A stretch of 64,000 nucleotides of DNA from Apostichopus japonicus. Taxonomy: Eukaryota > Echinodermata > Holothuroidea > Aspidochirotida > Stichopodidae. Of this stretch, positions 1-12,163 are shown piece after piece (positions within the stretch are counted from its first letter, which is position 1; each line of letters starts with the position of its first letter). Location: the NCBI RefSeq assembly GCF_037975245.1, contig NC_092569.1, positions 6,690,501 to 6,754,500 of the forward strand, written 5' to 3'. The position numbers and the translations under genes were made by a program. The notes below the pieces were generated by a model. The model had not been told where the DNA came from. It worked only from the letters and a program-made list of their open reading frames with translations, and did not search any database.

Positions 1-179
1 TTATGATGCACGGCAAGTTACTTGTAAATCGCCGCGGGCAATTAAAATTAAAATCTGGAACCTACCTACTTTCAACTGCTGCATCCTTGCACAAGAAAAC
101 TTTCCTTTTTTACAAAGATTCAAAGAGCTTGTAATATGTATACAGTAATAGCAGCAGCTTGAATAGCAGTAAGGGAGCA

Positions 180-1310
180 ACTTGAGTGGCAGTGATAGCA
201 ATAACAGTAGCAGCCATTGTTGTAGCAGCAGCAGTTATAACTGGAATTATAGTAGCAGTAACAGGTTACTAACAGCAGCACTGTTAGTGGTAACAGTAGC
301 ATCTGTAGTGGCCACAGTAGTAGTAGCAGCATCACTCACAACAGCAGCACTCAAAACAACAGCATTCACAGCAGCATCACTCACAGCAGCATCACTCACA
401 GCAGCATCACTCACAGCAGCATCACTCACAGCAGCATCACTCACAGCAGCATCACTCATAGCAGCTGCACTCACAGCAGCTGCACTCACAGCAGCATCAC
501 TCACAGCAGCATCACTCACAGCAGCATCACTCACAGCAGCATCACTCACACAGCAATAGCACTGATAACCATTCACAGCAACAGCACTCACAGCAGCATT
601 CACAACAGCATCACTCACAGCAACAGCACTCATAGCAGCATCACTCACAGCAACAGCATTCACAGCAGCTGCACTCACAGCAGCATCACTCACAGCAACA
701 GCACTCAGCAGCATCACTCACATGTGTAACAGCACTCATAGCAGCATCACTCACAGCAACAGCATTCACAGCAGCATCACTCACAGCAGCATCACTCACA
801 GCAGCATCACTCACAGCAGCATCACTCACAGCAGCATCACTCACAGCAGCATCACTCATAGCAGCTGCACTCACAGCAGCTGCACTCACAGCAGCATCAC
901 TCACAGCAGCATCACTCACAGCAGCATCACTCACAGCAGCATCACTCACACAGCAATAGCACTGATAAGCATTCACAGCAACAGCACTCACAGCAGCATT
1001 CACAACAGCATCACTCACAGCAACAGCACTCACAGCAGCATTCACAACAGCATCACTCACAGCAACAGCACTCATAGCAGCATCACTCACAGCAACAGCA
1101 CTTATAGCAGCTGCACTCACAACAGCATTCACAGCAGCATCACTCATAGCAGCAGCATTCATAGCAGCATCACTCACAGCAATGGACTCATAGCAGCATC
1201 ACTCACAGCAACAGCATTCACAGCAGCATTCACAACAGCATCACTCACAGCAACAGCACTCACAACAGCATCACTCACAGCAACAACACTCACATCAGCA
1301 GCAATACTTG
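180..1310. repeat. CAG/CAT 15-bp minisatellite with 400-bp higher-order duplication
   Basis: From about 337 to 1290 a 15-bp unit of the form CACAGCAGCATCACT repeats with substitutions; 180-336 is a more degenerate CAG-rich lead-in. A distinctive stretch with CAGCAATAGCACTGATAA occurs at 551 and again at 951, and the flanking units match, so part of the array was duplicated with a 400-bp offset. Because the unit length is a multiple of three and most units lack stops, long open frames appear on both strands (Ala/Ser/Thr-rich forward, Ser-Asp-Ala-Val-rich reverse, Thr-His-Ser-rich in another frame). I regard these as by-products of the repeat, not genes. Confidence 0.9.
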
Positions 1311-4300
1311 TAACAACTACAATCAAAGCCTTTATAGACATTCCTCTAATCTTTAGACACATTAGAAAAAATGAACGTGATAGAATAGAGTACCTTATAA
1401 ATCCTCTTTTATTTTAACATTTCAAAATTAAGGCACTCAATTAAAATTTAAAAGAATTACTCCACCAAAACCAACTTGCAGAAATACATTAATCCTCTTC
1501 AACCATACCCATTAACCAGAAAGCCAGTTGGCTTTGTGATTCCTTGCCATATACTTTGCACAAAATTCCACATATCTATGTTCCAAATATCAACTTATGT
1601 AGAGCAAGTGAGTTAATTTGTCCAAGAATTAAGTGAGAACCAGAAAAGAACAGAGATGTCCATCTGTTACTTATAGCACTCACTTGTGGGCATCAATTGA
1701 TTAATACACTGTACACAGTACAGAATTATTATTGATTCCTTGCAGGACCCAAAAGGAATCTATGCTTTGGTGATGGCGTGAGTGTGTATGTATGTAACGC
1801 TTGCAAACATAGTAACTTCATACCTGGTATGTGGATCTGTCTTATTGAGTACAACAAGCTCTCGTTTTTTGTGAATTTCAGTGGTCACTTGGGGTTAACA
1901 GAGGTCAAAGTATGAAAACTCAAAAAGTACATCATTGTTGAACTTCATACAGTACATGGTATGCAAATTCAGCTTGTTGAGTGCAAGAACCCTATTGAAA
2001 AAAGTTCAAAGCTAACTTGCTTTCTGGTTCCAAAATATTTAAATATCCAAAAAGAACAGTCTTTCTAGGTGAAGTATAGACACATAGATGTATGAGCAAA
2101 TTTAACATTTTCTGTTACCAATTTTGAGCTAGCAAATCAGCCATCCCAACCATCCCTTTAATAATTGTTATTAATCAATGAGATTTATATGACATTGTTA
2201 AAATATTTTCACAACTTACTGTCAAAGTCATCTAGTATAAATCACAGAGAATAAGACAAAGTTTGAGACCATTTGCGATAACCTGTTGATCCCTTGAACC
2301 AATTTTGAAATTGACCAAACTATGTTCACCAAAAGAAAATGATAGCATGGTAGAACTCAGAGATTGTAGATTAAATTTAGAGATAACATGTTTACAAGGA
2401 TTACATACTTGGACACATGTTGACCTCATGTGACCTTTAACCTTTACCAATTTCAATACTGTTCTTTAAGCTGGTTCTACATACTAAGTATGAAGTTCAA
2501 CAAATGTGTACTTTTTGATTTATCACAATTTCAAGGTTTTACAGACTTTGAATTGATGTTGACTGCAAATGACCTTTGAACAAAAGGTCATGGTTGTTGT
2601 TCTCAATAAGACGGAATCACATACCAAGTATGACCATGAACTGTTACAGTGTTTACAAGTAAGTGTCACATACACACATGCATACACATACACCATTGCC
2701 ATTGCATCGATTCATTCTGCCTCCGGCAAGAAATAAAAACTTTGACATTACATACCACTTTGAACTTCAGTGCAAGATTCAAATATTCTGGTATATTTTG
2801 TTTTGCCATGCTATATCTTGTAAACTGGCAAACATGCTCACAAGAGTTTTGAGATGCAGAAAGAACCTTGGGTAGTATAGTAAAGTAAACAACATACGGC
2901 AGCACATCACAAAATAGTGAACTGTTGGCTCATGGTATCACACTTTTTGATGACTGAGTATTCTAAAGAACCTTGACTACACTTCAAATGACAAAATATA
3001 TCACAATACAGATGACATGATAAATGCAAACTCATTCTGCTCAACTAAAATCAAATAGATGACGAAGTTGTAGGTTGAATACAAGAAGGAAAATGATGTC
3101 AAGTTAAATTCATATTTATAACTCATGACTCATCAATTCATGCAAAGGTTCACTGTACACAAACTATAACAATATAGCAATATCGGCAAGAACTATGATT
3201 CAGAATATATATATCGTTATGGATAGAAGCAATGGGTCATTTTAAATAACATATTTTGTCATTTTAATACAAAAACCCAGCAAATATATGAATATGAAAG
3301 GATGTGACATATATTATTGTACTTTGCCTTCTACATTGGTTTCTGTAAGTACAACCTCTCAACTGTGTAAACTTTTCATCGAAGAACATTCATGTGTGAC
3401 ACTCAGATCAACAAAGTTGAAAAATACATCCGGAGCTTAATCATGGAATGCGCTGAAAACAGAAAGTATTAAATTTACATTTCAGTTTTATCAAAGTTAT
3501 TACCCCTTTATAAAGAACCAATTGTACCTCATCTCCACTCCTTAGCAGTTTCATGATGTTCTCTGTGAGATTTAAGAAGTTTTCCTTGTCAACCAGAAAT
3601 GGTTGAAATAAACAAGTTATCAGCCTCAGCAAATTCAGACCTTATTATCACATTCAGTCAGGTCGGATAAATACGCTATCAAAGTGTTATTGGTCTTTGT
3701 TAAAGACACCACATTTTTAAATAGTCATTAATTTATTTTACAGTTATATCAAAGTTATTTCCCCTTTATAAGAACCAATTGTACCTCATCCATTCCACAT
3801 ATTAATCACAATGTATGACACATATCTGTCCTGAAATTAATATAAAGTATAATAGCTACCTAGCATGTAACTTCTGTATAAGATAATTTCATGTCAAGAG
3901 AAGTTACTTTGCAGACATAGCAAGTTGGGTCTAACTTTCACAGTCAACTGTTTTGGTCACTGGAATTAATACTCATATCACACGACAAATATCCTTCTTC
4001 CCCTTCAAAATGGAAAATCCAGGCATTAAAATGGTTTCAAGGTGATGTTATTGTTGTATCCAGTACAAAAGATATCATTTCTAAAAGATTAACTTGGCAC
4101 GATAGAGTAAAAGTTATATCCATAAAACGATTAAAATGACCCTGCATATTCCCACTAAATCTCATCTCCAGTCAAAACAGTTACTACTTAAAAACAAGAC
4201 GACCACTTGCAAAAGGACCCGGCTATATTCCACAAGCTATTTAAAAAATCCCATCAAATCTTTAAACGCCACCAATAAAATTGAAATAAGTTATAAAATG

Positions 4301-4433
4301 GAAAAATTAAAGTTCAAACTTGATTTCATGAATGGAATGCAAATAACAATCCAAATTTAACTCTTCATGAGTGTAAGGTAGGCTTTGATTAGGAAAAAGC
4401 CCATTACTCTCTTTAGTGTACTTTCTGGGGCCT
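1311..4433. other. Region downstream of SLC66A3 with diffuse repeats, no clear gene
   Basis: No convincing coding exon. 1745-2000 and 2410-2660 share phrases such as cttcatacagtacatggtatg-type text and TGACCT-rich stretches, which return at about 30740-31260, 44990-45190 and 46510-46560, so this looks like an old dispersed repeat. A 50-bp stretch at 3483-3532 is repeated with small changes at 3741-3790. The 3' UTR of the minus-strand SLC66A3-like gene must lie just below 4434, but I could not fix its end. Confidence 0.5.
3483..3790. repeat. Direct repeat pair (3483-3532 and 3741-3790)
   Basis: Both copies contain TATCAAAGTTATT, then CCCCTTTATAA, then GAACCAATTGTACCTCATC, with a few substitutions and an indel. 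The second copy may be a truncated member of a dispersed element. On the minus strand each copy presents GATGAG followed by GTACAATTGG, which looks like a splice donor; this weakens any exon prediction ending there. Confidence 0.7.
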
Positions 4434-4525
4434 TCATTTGAACTTCTTCGGTGATGGTTTGTAGTAGATGATTGCACAGCAGACGAGAAAGTTGAGGCAC
4501 ATACCAACCAAATAGCCAAACATTA
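4434..4525 (-). CDS. SLC66A3: SLC66A3-like gene, last coding exon
   Basis: On the minus strand a T-rich acceptor (tttttgttttttag) is followed by an exon starting TAATGTTTGGC. It completes the codon opened by the exon at 5985-6026 and reads VMFGYLVGMCLNFLV, continues through CCAIIYYKPSPKKFK and stops at TGA (4436-4434). This is a hydrophobic final membrane segment followed by a short basic tail. As I recall vertebrate SLC66A3/PQLC3, its C terminus has the same form (a last helix, then YRK-type basic residues). The phase join with the upstream exon is exact, which is the main support. A longer shadow reading in another frame at the same place is rejected. Confidence 0.75.
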
Positions 4526-5984
4526 CTAAAAACAAAAAAAAGAGGGAAAATAAGCAATTAGTCATTATGGTGTGATCACCTGAAGAGACCTGTTTCTTCT
4601 CCTTGGAAATTGCTGTTTCTGATATGAAAGTTGAAAAAGATACTATCCCATCGAATTACCCATTCGCACACTGAATCGTTGATCATTAAATATGGTTAAG
4701 TGAACATGTTTCACTCACAGGCCATTGAATAATGGTAAACAGATAATAAGCTATTAACTGCATATGCACATTTTTGAAGAACCAATGAAACTTTAATTAC
4801 ATCCTGATTTACGGTTGTATATCATAGTGTGTTGAAGGTGGTATTGCAATTTACGTCTACATTAAGCGTTTACAGTTTCAACAGTACCATCCTACTGAAT
4901 AATATGCCTAACAGCACACAGTTCACATTTTATAGATTGTGGTGCCTATTATAAATTGCCGAAATTAGTGGCGACCTGTCTATCAATTGCTGAGTTAGAA
5001 GCAAGTTTTTAACAATGCACAATTTATCAGGCAATGCATTCACAGTACAATTTTAACAATGCTCAAAATTCAAAAGCAACTCCTTTTAGACAAGCATTCT
5101 ATTTGACAAGCATTTAACTTCCTGGGTGATTTCATATTTCTGCTGCAAAATTTGGTATAATATGTATTATGTTTACAGCAATATGACAAACTTTATGACT
5201 TTACAGGTATAGTAACATTTAAAAGACTATTAGCTGTACAAGCAGATGTTTTATTCAATTCATGACTATTCTTGGATTTGTCAAAATTGTCACATTCTGA
5301 AAGCTATACTGACTTTCAGCGACTGATCTCTTTTTTTGGCTCAATCTGGGGCATCTACATGTCAAGTGTGATGCCTTTATGATACTCATTACCTGGAATG
5401 ACTACAAATCACTTTTGGCATCGACCAAAAACGACTATTCAAGTCTACCAATCACATGCTCCCTAGCTGCTGACCTAATCTTGACCTATCCCGTTTCCAA
5501 GGTTTCATCACTGAAATTCTGTAAGAGTTGCTTTGCTCATTTGGGGCTATTGTAAATTTCTTATTTATAACAAATCTCAGTTACTGAATCCAAATGACCT
5601 TTGACCTTATTGGCAATCTCTGCATGCACAGTATATCTGTCCAAACCACCCTCACGATATTGTAAGTACTACCAAGTCATAACTCATACACATGCATGAA
5701 ACAATAAAGGACTGTCCTTTACTCTAGTCAACGGTAATCATCTTCCAATGAATATTTGCAAAGATTGGTGATTTTGTCTACCAAAATGAAAACAGCTGCA
5801 TTAATGAAGGCAACATGGTACAGTATCTAACAATATTGCTCTTGCTCAGTGCATACTGGTTGAAATTATTACAAATTTTACGTGGAGAATCTCCGTAATT
5901 ACAAACAGCACAATTCGCAGTCCTGAGACTACGGTAATCAAACAATATTTGATTTCATGACTGCAAAAAGTAAAATGAACTTAC
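4526..5984 (-). other. SLC66A3 intron, nothing recognised
   Basis: AT-rich sequence between the last two coding exons. It starts with a consensus GTAAGT donor just below 5985 and ends in a polypyrimidine-rich acceptor at 4526. I see no repeat with clear ends and no open frame worth reporting. Confidence 0.5.
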
Positions 5985-6026
5985 CTAATTGATCACCTTT
6001 GTCAAATGCCAAGGTTATCATCCTTC
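5985..6026 (-). CDS. SLC66A3: SLC66A3-like gene, 42-nt penultimate exon
   Basis: A micro-exon bounded on the minus strand by the acceptor ttatcattttgcag and the strong donor TTAG/GTAAGT. With one base from the upstream exon it reads G RMITLAFDKGDQL, then joins in phase to VMFGYLVG. The pattern R-(I/M)-I-T followed about ten residues later by an acidic residue and leucines matches the loop between the last two helices of SLC66A3 as I remember it. Too short to find by length; support comes from both splice sites and both phases agreeing. Confidence 0.75.
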
Positions 6027-7376
6027 CTGCAAAATGATAATACAGTATAATGTTTCATATGAAATGTCAAAATAGATGTTCCAGTTTACCATGTCATACT
6101 ACAGGTATATGTTTTGAATGATCTGGCAAATTATCGTACTCCACGCACTGGTAAATCTTGCGATAGTCGATGTCACAAGTTTAATCAATCAGTAAAAAAA
6201 ATCAATGATAGGATTATTTTAGGCAAAAATTCTAGTCTTGATATGTTATATTCCAACGATAAAAGAAAAAATTTGATTGCTGGTAATGTTTCTATTGCTT
6301 TTCTGATTATTCATCTTTAAAATATGCAAAATCTCTGGAATGCTGCTTTAAGGATAAAATTGATGATAATGTCGGCATCTCACGGAAGCCTACTTGTAAC
6401 TGTTAATCCATGCATGAACAAATCCTAAAAACCCTTCAAAATATGTTCTTTTAGTTTCATATAGCCAACAGAAAACACCTTCAGATGAGATTCAACACAA
6501 TTCGTCCTTGACAAATTTGTAACACTTTGTAGCCAAGTAATTGAAGGTCATAAAAGTCCTAGGTTTTGTGTTGCATCTGAGGAACTGACAAGATATTGAT
6601 GGTTTGTTTGTTAGACTATGGTCCAGTTATTTTAATTGTTGAACCTCAGATGTTTAACGTGTCATTTATCAAAAACTAAAAGTGGCATAGAAATACAATC
6701 TGGGCTGCTCGCAGTGGTTTTTATCAATCTACAACATAACAAAATTAATTTTGTGGCAAAAGTAATCCAATAAGCAGGCTTAAGGATTTGACTGTGACAT
6801 TAAGTTTCTCTGCATTATAACAAAAAGACCTATTGTAAACATGATATTAATGTTTTTTGCTTAAATTCAGAGTTCTGCATATGAGAGAAAATATTTTCAC
6901 TTTTTGTGACCCTGCAAAACATTTATTAACAAACTGTAATGTGTTGCTTGAACTACGGTTATTGCCACTGAGTTCAGAAGAGGCTATGGTTTGATACTGT
7001 AATCCGGTAATGCAATATGCCTTTCAGTGCAACTCCTGGAATCCGAGTCAAACTCTGTATCAAAGGATGACTTTAGCCAGAATTTAATCTTAATAGGTTA
7101 TAGTCAAAGAAATGGAAAACGTGGCTTTTAACATTACGAATTTACAAAATGGCAGCCGAATGCCACTTTATCATGATACTGTATCTTCCACGTCTCATTA
7201 CTTTTTTAAGGTCATTTTTTTTCCATCACAAAGAACTACATCTCATTAAGATGATGGTTAGGGCAATCCTCCTGTAATATTTGTGTGTACAAAGGTGAAC
7301 CAGAGCAATTTACAGGCAAACTTAATGAAGTGTTTATATTTTGCACAGCAATTTTGAAATTCTGTTTATCATAAAT
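6027..7376 (-). other. SLC66A3 intron, unannotated part
   Basis: AT-rich intronic sequence without convincing coding potential or complete repeats. A short plus-strand open frame near 6114-6320 is interrupted by stops on extension and resembles nothing I know. Confidence 0.4.
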
Positions 7377-7923
7377 TAAGGTGACCAGACGTCCCCGATT
7401 TTCGGGGACAGTCCCCGATTACAGTGTGCTGTCCCCGATGAACAAGTGTCCCCGAAAATGTCCCCGATTCGTCAAATTGTTCAGGAATTTCGAAAATATC
7501 CCACATTATTAGTAAAATAATTGTAAAAACAAAATTTAGTCAAGTGTTCAGTAGCAGAACGGAACATATTACCAGTATTTCAGGTGGGCCCGTGTAAAGT
7601 GCATGGAAACACTAAAATATGCTACATCGATCTAGCCTAGCACTCTTTCGACCGTATAATTGGCAACTACGGCAACACAACAACACTTATAGTGTGAGCA
7701 TGAGCAAATCATCAGCTCTCAAAGAACCACGTAAAGTAAGTGAATTTCATCTAAGAAAAAGCTACATTTTTGAAAATAAAATTGATTTAAAAAGTGCTTC
7801 TAAGTATCACCATTTCACATCTAAGCACCTTAGGCACTTGAAAATTTTTCCCTTAGACCCCTCCCCCATTTCAGTCACGCAATAAATGTCCCTGATTTCA
7901 GTCAGCAAAATATGGTCACCTTA
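7377..7923. mobile_element. Non-autonomous hAT-type element (MITE), 547 bp
   Basis: Terminal inverted repeats TAAGGTGACCA (7377) and TGGTCACCTTA (ending 7923) are flanked by a perfect 8-bp target duplication TCATAAAT (7369-7376 and 7924-7931). An 8-bp duplication is the hAT hallmark. The left part has at least five copies of GTCCCCGA, partly in inverted orientation (GATTTTCGGGGAC), a likely array of transposase sites or a structural hairpin. The 88-residue plus-strand frame inside (7619-7885) carries no transposase motif I recognise. The element lies in an SLC66A3 intron. Confidence 0.88.
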
Positions 7924-8247
7924 TCATAAATAATACTGTAAAAACCTCATTTATAATGGTTCTGTGTTGTACATTAACCTGTGATTAATCATTCTTCTTT
8001 GTACAACAATTGGTCCATACTTTATTTAATGCTTCTTTGTTCATTTATATATTATTGCATATATTGCAATTTAAAACAAATGATATTCAAACAATATCAA
8101 TACTTTAATAGCTTGTTTGTGACGGGTAAAACATTCCGTGAAAAAAATGCCTCTTTTTATAAGCCCCTCCCCCTGTTAGGCTTATACCCAGCCCATTTGA
8201 TCTGATTTCCTTTACAATATTCTGATCTGATTTTGTTATTGACCTAC

Positions 8248-8368
8248 CCAGAGTTGTCAGGAATGCAATGGCCCATGTCACTAGGCTGACCCTGCTGGAG
8301 TCTCCGGCATTAATGATTGCTCTAATCTGGAGACCCTTAGAAGACACTGAGATTGGTAGACAAACACT
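8248..8368 (-). CDS. SLC66A3: SLC66A3-like gene, exon with second PQ-loop repeat
   Basis: Minus strand. The acceptor tttctttcccctgctccag precedes SVCLPISVSSKGLQIRAI, the exon continues through NAGDSSRVSLVTWAIAFLTTL, and the donor is CTGG/GTAGGT. The exon is 121 nt: phase 0 in, phase 1 out, matching the 42-nt exon. The order (hydrophobic stretch, S-K-x-x-Q, charged G-D-S-S loop, S-L-V-T-W, hydrophobic) is that of the second PQ-loop repeat of SLC66A3, where as I recall a glutamine also stands without the proline. A longer open frame runs through both splice sites into flanking intron and should not be taken as the gene product. Confidence 0.8.
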
Positions 8369-8427
8369 CTGGAGCAGGGGAAAGAAAACAGTAAACACAT
8401 ATATATCGTTCTTTGAAGGGGGAGGTA

Positions 8428-10913
8428 CAGTACCGCTCACGTATAACTCGCGTAGACGTATACTCTACGTTTATCTACGCGATTATACGCGATTACACGA
8501 TGTTATACGTTTCTGTACGCGACTTTCTACGCGGTGTCTACGCGGCGTCTACGCCGTGTCTACGCGGCTTAGGGCTTCGCTTCAGTGCACCTGAATAGGG
8601 ATTATACGCGCGTAAAGACGTACAATCTCGTATAATCTGTAAACGTGGGATATTCTCAGCCGCTTTATATAGCAGAGCTTCTATGGGTTAGAATAAACTG
8701 TGATGCAGAAAAGAGTCGGTAAACTCAACATCAAGTAATGTCTCCTAAGCCTTTCCAAAATATTCAACCACAGAGTAAGCATATACTTAAGCCGTTAAGA
8801 ATAGGAGTAACAAAGAAAACAGCGCTACTAGAAGTACAAACGATCGATACAATCAGTGCAGGAAAACTTCAGCAAGGAAACTTTATCAATTACAATGTGC
8901 ACCAGTCTGTTAATATTTATACGAGTTCCTCCCGTTGGGCATTAAATTGAATGTAGGTAACAATTAATGAGAACAAGGTAGGCCTTGGCCTATCCTACCT
9001 TTTAGCCTTCAACGAAAGTTACGCCGTATATGCCTCGCAAGCTCCCGTAGCTCCTTAAAAGTTGCTAAGCTTTTTATTGATAACGCCGAACGTACCGCCA
9101 TTACCAGACACACAAGGCGCCACGAAATGTAACACTGTTTAAAAAGTCGGAAACATCTGAAAGTACTAGTAATATGCAAATGTTACGAACGTTTTACCCC
9201 TACGTTAAGTGTATTTTTTCTCACCGTTCAATCGTCCGGTTATTTTCCTTTTTTTTATCTTCAATGGTTATCGAAGTTTGTTTTTGACAATGAGGAAATG
9301 TTATTCGCAAAATTTGAACACATTGAGAAACAAATCCCAGGGCGTAAAATCTCACGAACATAATTGTACTTCCAGGAATCCAGGGTAAAGCTCGTTGCTG
9401 CAAAGGTTGAGCTCACACGCGCTAAGCAAGGTACCTGGGAGACTGCTTGGGCCACCCCTCCTCTCTTACGAGACGGGTTAATATAGTGTCGCACGTTTTT
9501 GGCAGTTTGCCAGGGTTGTAACAACTCCTTGTTAGGTCAGAATGGAATGCAAATTAACAGGTGTCAGGCTTGTGAGCAGAAACCAGGACATGACCTAGAT
9601 TTCCAGGGTAGTCAATATTCCGCGCGCGCACCTGCAGTTGGGATATTTGGTGATCACGTTTTAGTACGCATGACATAGGAAAACGAAAACCTCAAATGAA
9701 ACTTACTGTTGGAATACGTGGATTTTACTCTTCTGATGTTCGGTTACAACTGGTTCTTATAATGTCAAGTTGAATGGAGCTGGTAAGCATCTTAGCGCCA
9801 TTTTAAATTGTGCTCGAACACTTTTGTCATGACCAATCAGTCTGTGGATCCTAAATGTTTTTTATTTGGCAAACGGGCATTCAAGGGAAAAAGTCATGCA
9901 ATTGGAAACTGTTTTCCTACATTCTAAGAAGTATAAGTTTTTTTTACGTAACACCTCTTTTTTTGTTCAAAGTTTTGTTTTAGCCTAGGCCTAGGCCTAC
10001 TCAAATCAACTGAGGGAGAACAGGATGTTCAATGAAGGTGTACATACTTTCATATGAAAGGTCCGCCGTTTTGCGGCAAATTCTCTGCCTCTTTCAATAC
10101 ATATTTCCCAATAACACATTTCTTGCGACAAAGAATTACCATACGTTTGAGTTGTTCTTTTTTTTTCAAATAAAATAATGTTTCTCGTACGAAATCTGAA
10201 AAAAAACGGGCGGCCATTATTTTTTCTTTTCATTGCTTTAATACTAGTTCGGAATACGTGGCTTCCTTTACAAAATATTATTTAATGATAGTTTAGATTG
10301 CTTGTAATCCGAATAGACACCCGGGAATTCAGGAAAAAGGAGGCCCCTTGTGCGGGCGAAAAACATGTTTTGTTTTTTACCGGCCCTGCTTCAAAGTTCT
10401 TCGGTGGAATTTTTTCTTTTCATTCCAACGAACCAACGGTAAATTAAATAAAAATTGACAAAGAAACGCTTAGTAGTACTTTATTATTTCTTCAAAATGT
10501 TGACAACTATTCAAAGTAAACTAATCCTCCGTGGAACAGAACCTCTACAACTGAAAAATAAAGTCGGGGAAAGAAACACTGAATAGAAACCCAATTAACA
10601 AAAAAAATTCTATGCCATCAAACACTTTACCTTCGTCCCCTTCGCTGCAAAGTGAATATCACCTCTTAAACTACGATGTAAGAAACGGCTGTTTTAAACA
10701 TCTCACTAACTCTTTCGGCGACTTTAATCCCTATTCATTGAGCACAATAGCATTTCCTGCGTATAAACTCGTAGAGGGATTATACGCGGTGTCTACGCGG
10801 CCTCTACGCGGCAATTTCTTTGTCAACGAGTTTATACGCGAGTGTACGTGTTTATACGTGTTTATACGATTCTGTGCGCGTACACATGTCCAGTTATACG
10901 TGAGCGGTACTGT
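8428..10913. mobile_element. TA-flanked DNA transposon, non-autonomous, 2.5 kb
   Basis: The ends are perfect inverted repeats starting CAGTACCGCTCACGTATAAC (8428) with the complement ending at 10913, each flanked by TA (8426-8427 and 10914-10915). A TA target with CAGT termini is typical of the Tc1/mariner/pogo group. About 190 bp at each end is packed with TACGCG-type words (CTACGCGG, TTATACGCG) in an otherwise CpG-poor neighbourhood. A second conserved word, TGAATAGGGATTA, lies in the subterminal region of both ends (about 8590-8605 and, inverted, 10723-10740). I found no transposase with a DDE/DDD signature; the short interior frames (for example 8738-8950) match nothing I know. It sits in an SLC66A3 intron. 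Confidence 0.8.
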
Positions 10914-10915
10914 AT

Positions 10916-11451
10916 GAATGTGTGGAAATGACAGTTTGATACATGTTCAAATGTAAAATATGAAAAGTATTAAGATAATAACTGTAAAACCTGACATCCA
11001 ACGAGATACAAAGTCAAAAAGAGCTTTTGAAGTAAGAAATGTACTGTAAGTCACGAGTCACTCAGTTCTTCCATGTGTGCAAAATGTACCCATGTATAAA
11101 TACATACACATTACACACAACCATACTGTACAACAACGCATATCCACATACTGTCCCTTAGCATCATACAAAGATCAACTTTCTGGTGGATTTCTACTTT
11201 GAGAATAAAGCACTTGCACTGCAAAATCAAATGCATCATAGTGTAGCTCTGGGAAAAGGCTATATTATAAAATGTTACCACCTAACTTCTACGTAACTCA
11301 TTCTTATTTGACCTGACATGGAGCCTGAGGGAAAGACAAGATATGGACACAGGGATTGATCAGCGGATCAGGGCAGAATATACAGCCAATCACGGCAGAA
11401 TATCATAAAAAATAACATAAAAAGCAATTCAATATTGGAGTATAAACTTAC
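10916..11451 (-). other. SLC66A3 intron, nothing recognised
   Basis: Between the TA-flanked transposon and the next SLC66A3 exon. Low-complexity AT-rich sequence with no repeat termini or coding signals that I can defend. Confidence 0.4.
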
Positions 11452-11518
11452 TAGTAGGAATGAAGGTAACCAAACAGGTGTTATCCCTGTTGCTATGGCA
11501 ATGCTTCCGAAAGTATAA
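11452..11518 (-). CDS. SLC66A3: SLC66A3-like gene, probable middle exon (start uncertain)
   Basis: Minus strand. A consensus donor CTACTA/GTAAGT ends a reading frame that joins in phase 0 to the exon at 8248-8368, giving YTFGSIAIATGITPVWLPSF then LL/SVCLPIS. A hydrophobic helix at this place is what an SLC66A3 protein needs between its two PQ-loop halves, and the length to the next conserved block fits. The acceptor is the weak point: I chose the AG before 11518, which gives phase 2 and 67 nt, but AGs at about 11506 and further in are possible and none has a good pyrimidine tract. An in-frame TAA slightly upstream sets the outer limit. Confidence 0.5.
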
Positions 11519-12163
11519 CTTTTCCAGCGTCGTTAAGGCGTTTAATATATGGTATTGACTGTTCGATAATCACAGTACAGACGCCCCTGGCTAGTTTAAC
11601 TCAGTATTTGGTAACTACTGTTGAACAACTTTATTACTTTATAGGAATAAAATGAACTTGATTTTAATTTGTTAAAGCCAAATATATTATGTATTCCATT
11701 ATACAGAATAAAGACACACAAAGTTATGCTTTATCATGACAACTTAAATCTATCTTTTCAGGTTTGACAGATTCCCTACAATCATGTTATTATAATGGGA
11801 TATACTTCTTTTCCACAGTAACTAGCTGTTTAACAAAGAACAAAGAAACCAACATTTCATTTACGTGTAGGGAACCTGTCAAAACTGAAAATAGACCAAT
11901 CAGGTCATTATGATATGTACAGGTTTGTGTACATGTGTTATAATGGAATGCATAATACAGAATAAAAATGCAATACAATTCAGTTGTAAAACATTTATAT
12001 AATAAATGAACAAATACTTCATCCCAGTCTATTCTCTAAGAGTTACAAATTAACTGTTCCAACCCATTTCAAGATATCTAAGATATAAAATCAAATATAT
12101 TTGCACAAGTTAACCCAACCATCATTCATCATTGGCCTCTGTTTTACCTCAAACCGGTATTAA
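11519..12163 (-). other. SLC66A3 intron left of the Ty3 element
   Basis: AT-rich. It ends at the target-site TTAA of the retrotransposon (12160-12163). A minus-strand stretch near 12073-12103 has an acceptor-like TTTTATATCTTAG and a compatible phase for the missing SLC66A3 exon, but it is short and not hydrophobic enough to be called. Confidence 0.4.

Noticed and set aside
182-1417. Long Ala/Ser/Thr- or Thr/His/Ser-repeat proteins across the first 1.4 kb
   Set aside because: All frames of the 15-bp repeat are nearly stop-free; no conserved non-repeat domain, start context or splice signal.
3533-3650. Minus-strand exon reading NLLRLITCLFQPFLVDKENF...SGDE with a GTACAA donor
   Set aside because: The donor region is part of a 50-bp repeat also found at 3741-3790, and no acceptor with a pyrimidine tract or partner exon is visible.
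8105-8440. A 111-codon minus-strand gene at 8.1-8.4 kb
   Set aside because: It reads through good splice sites at both ends of the 121-nt SLC66A3 exon; only the middle is coding.
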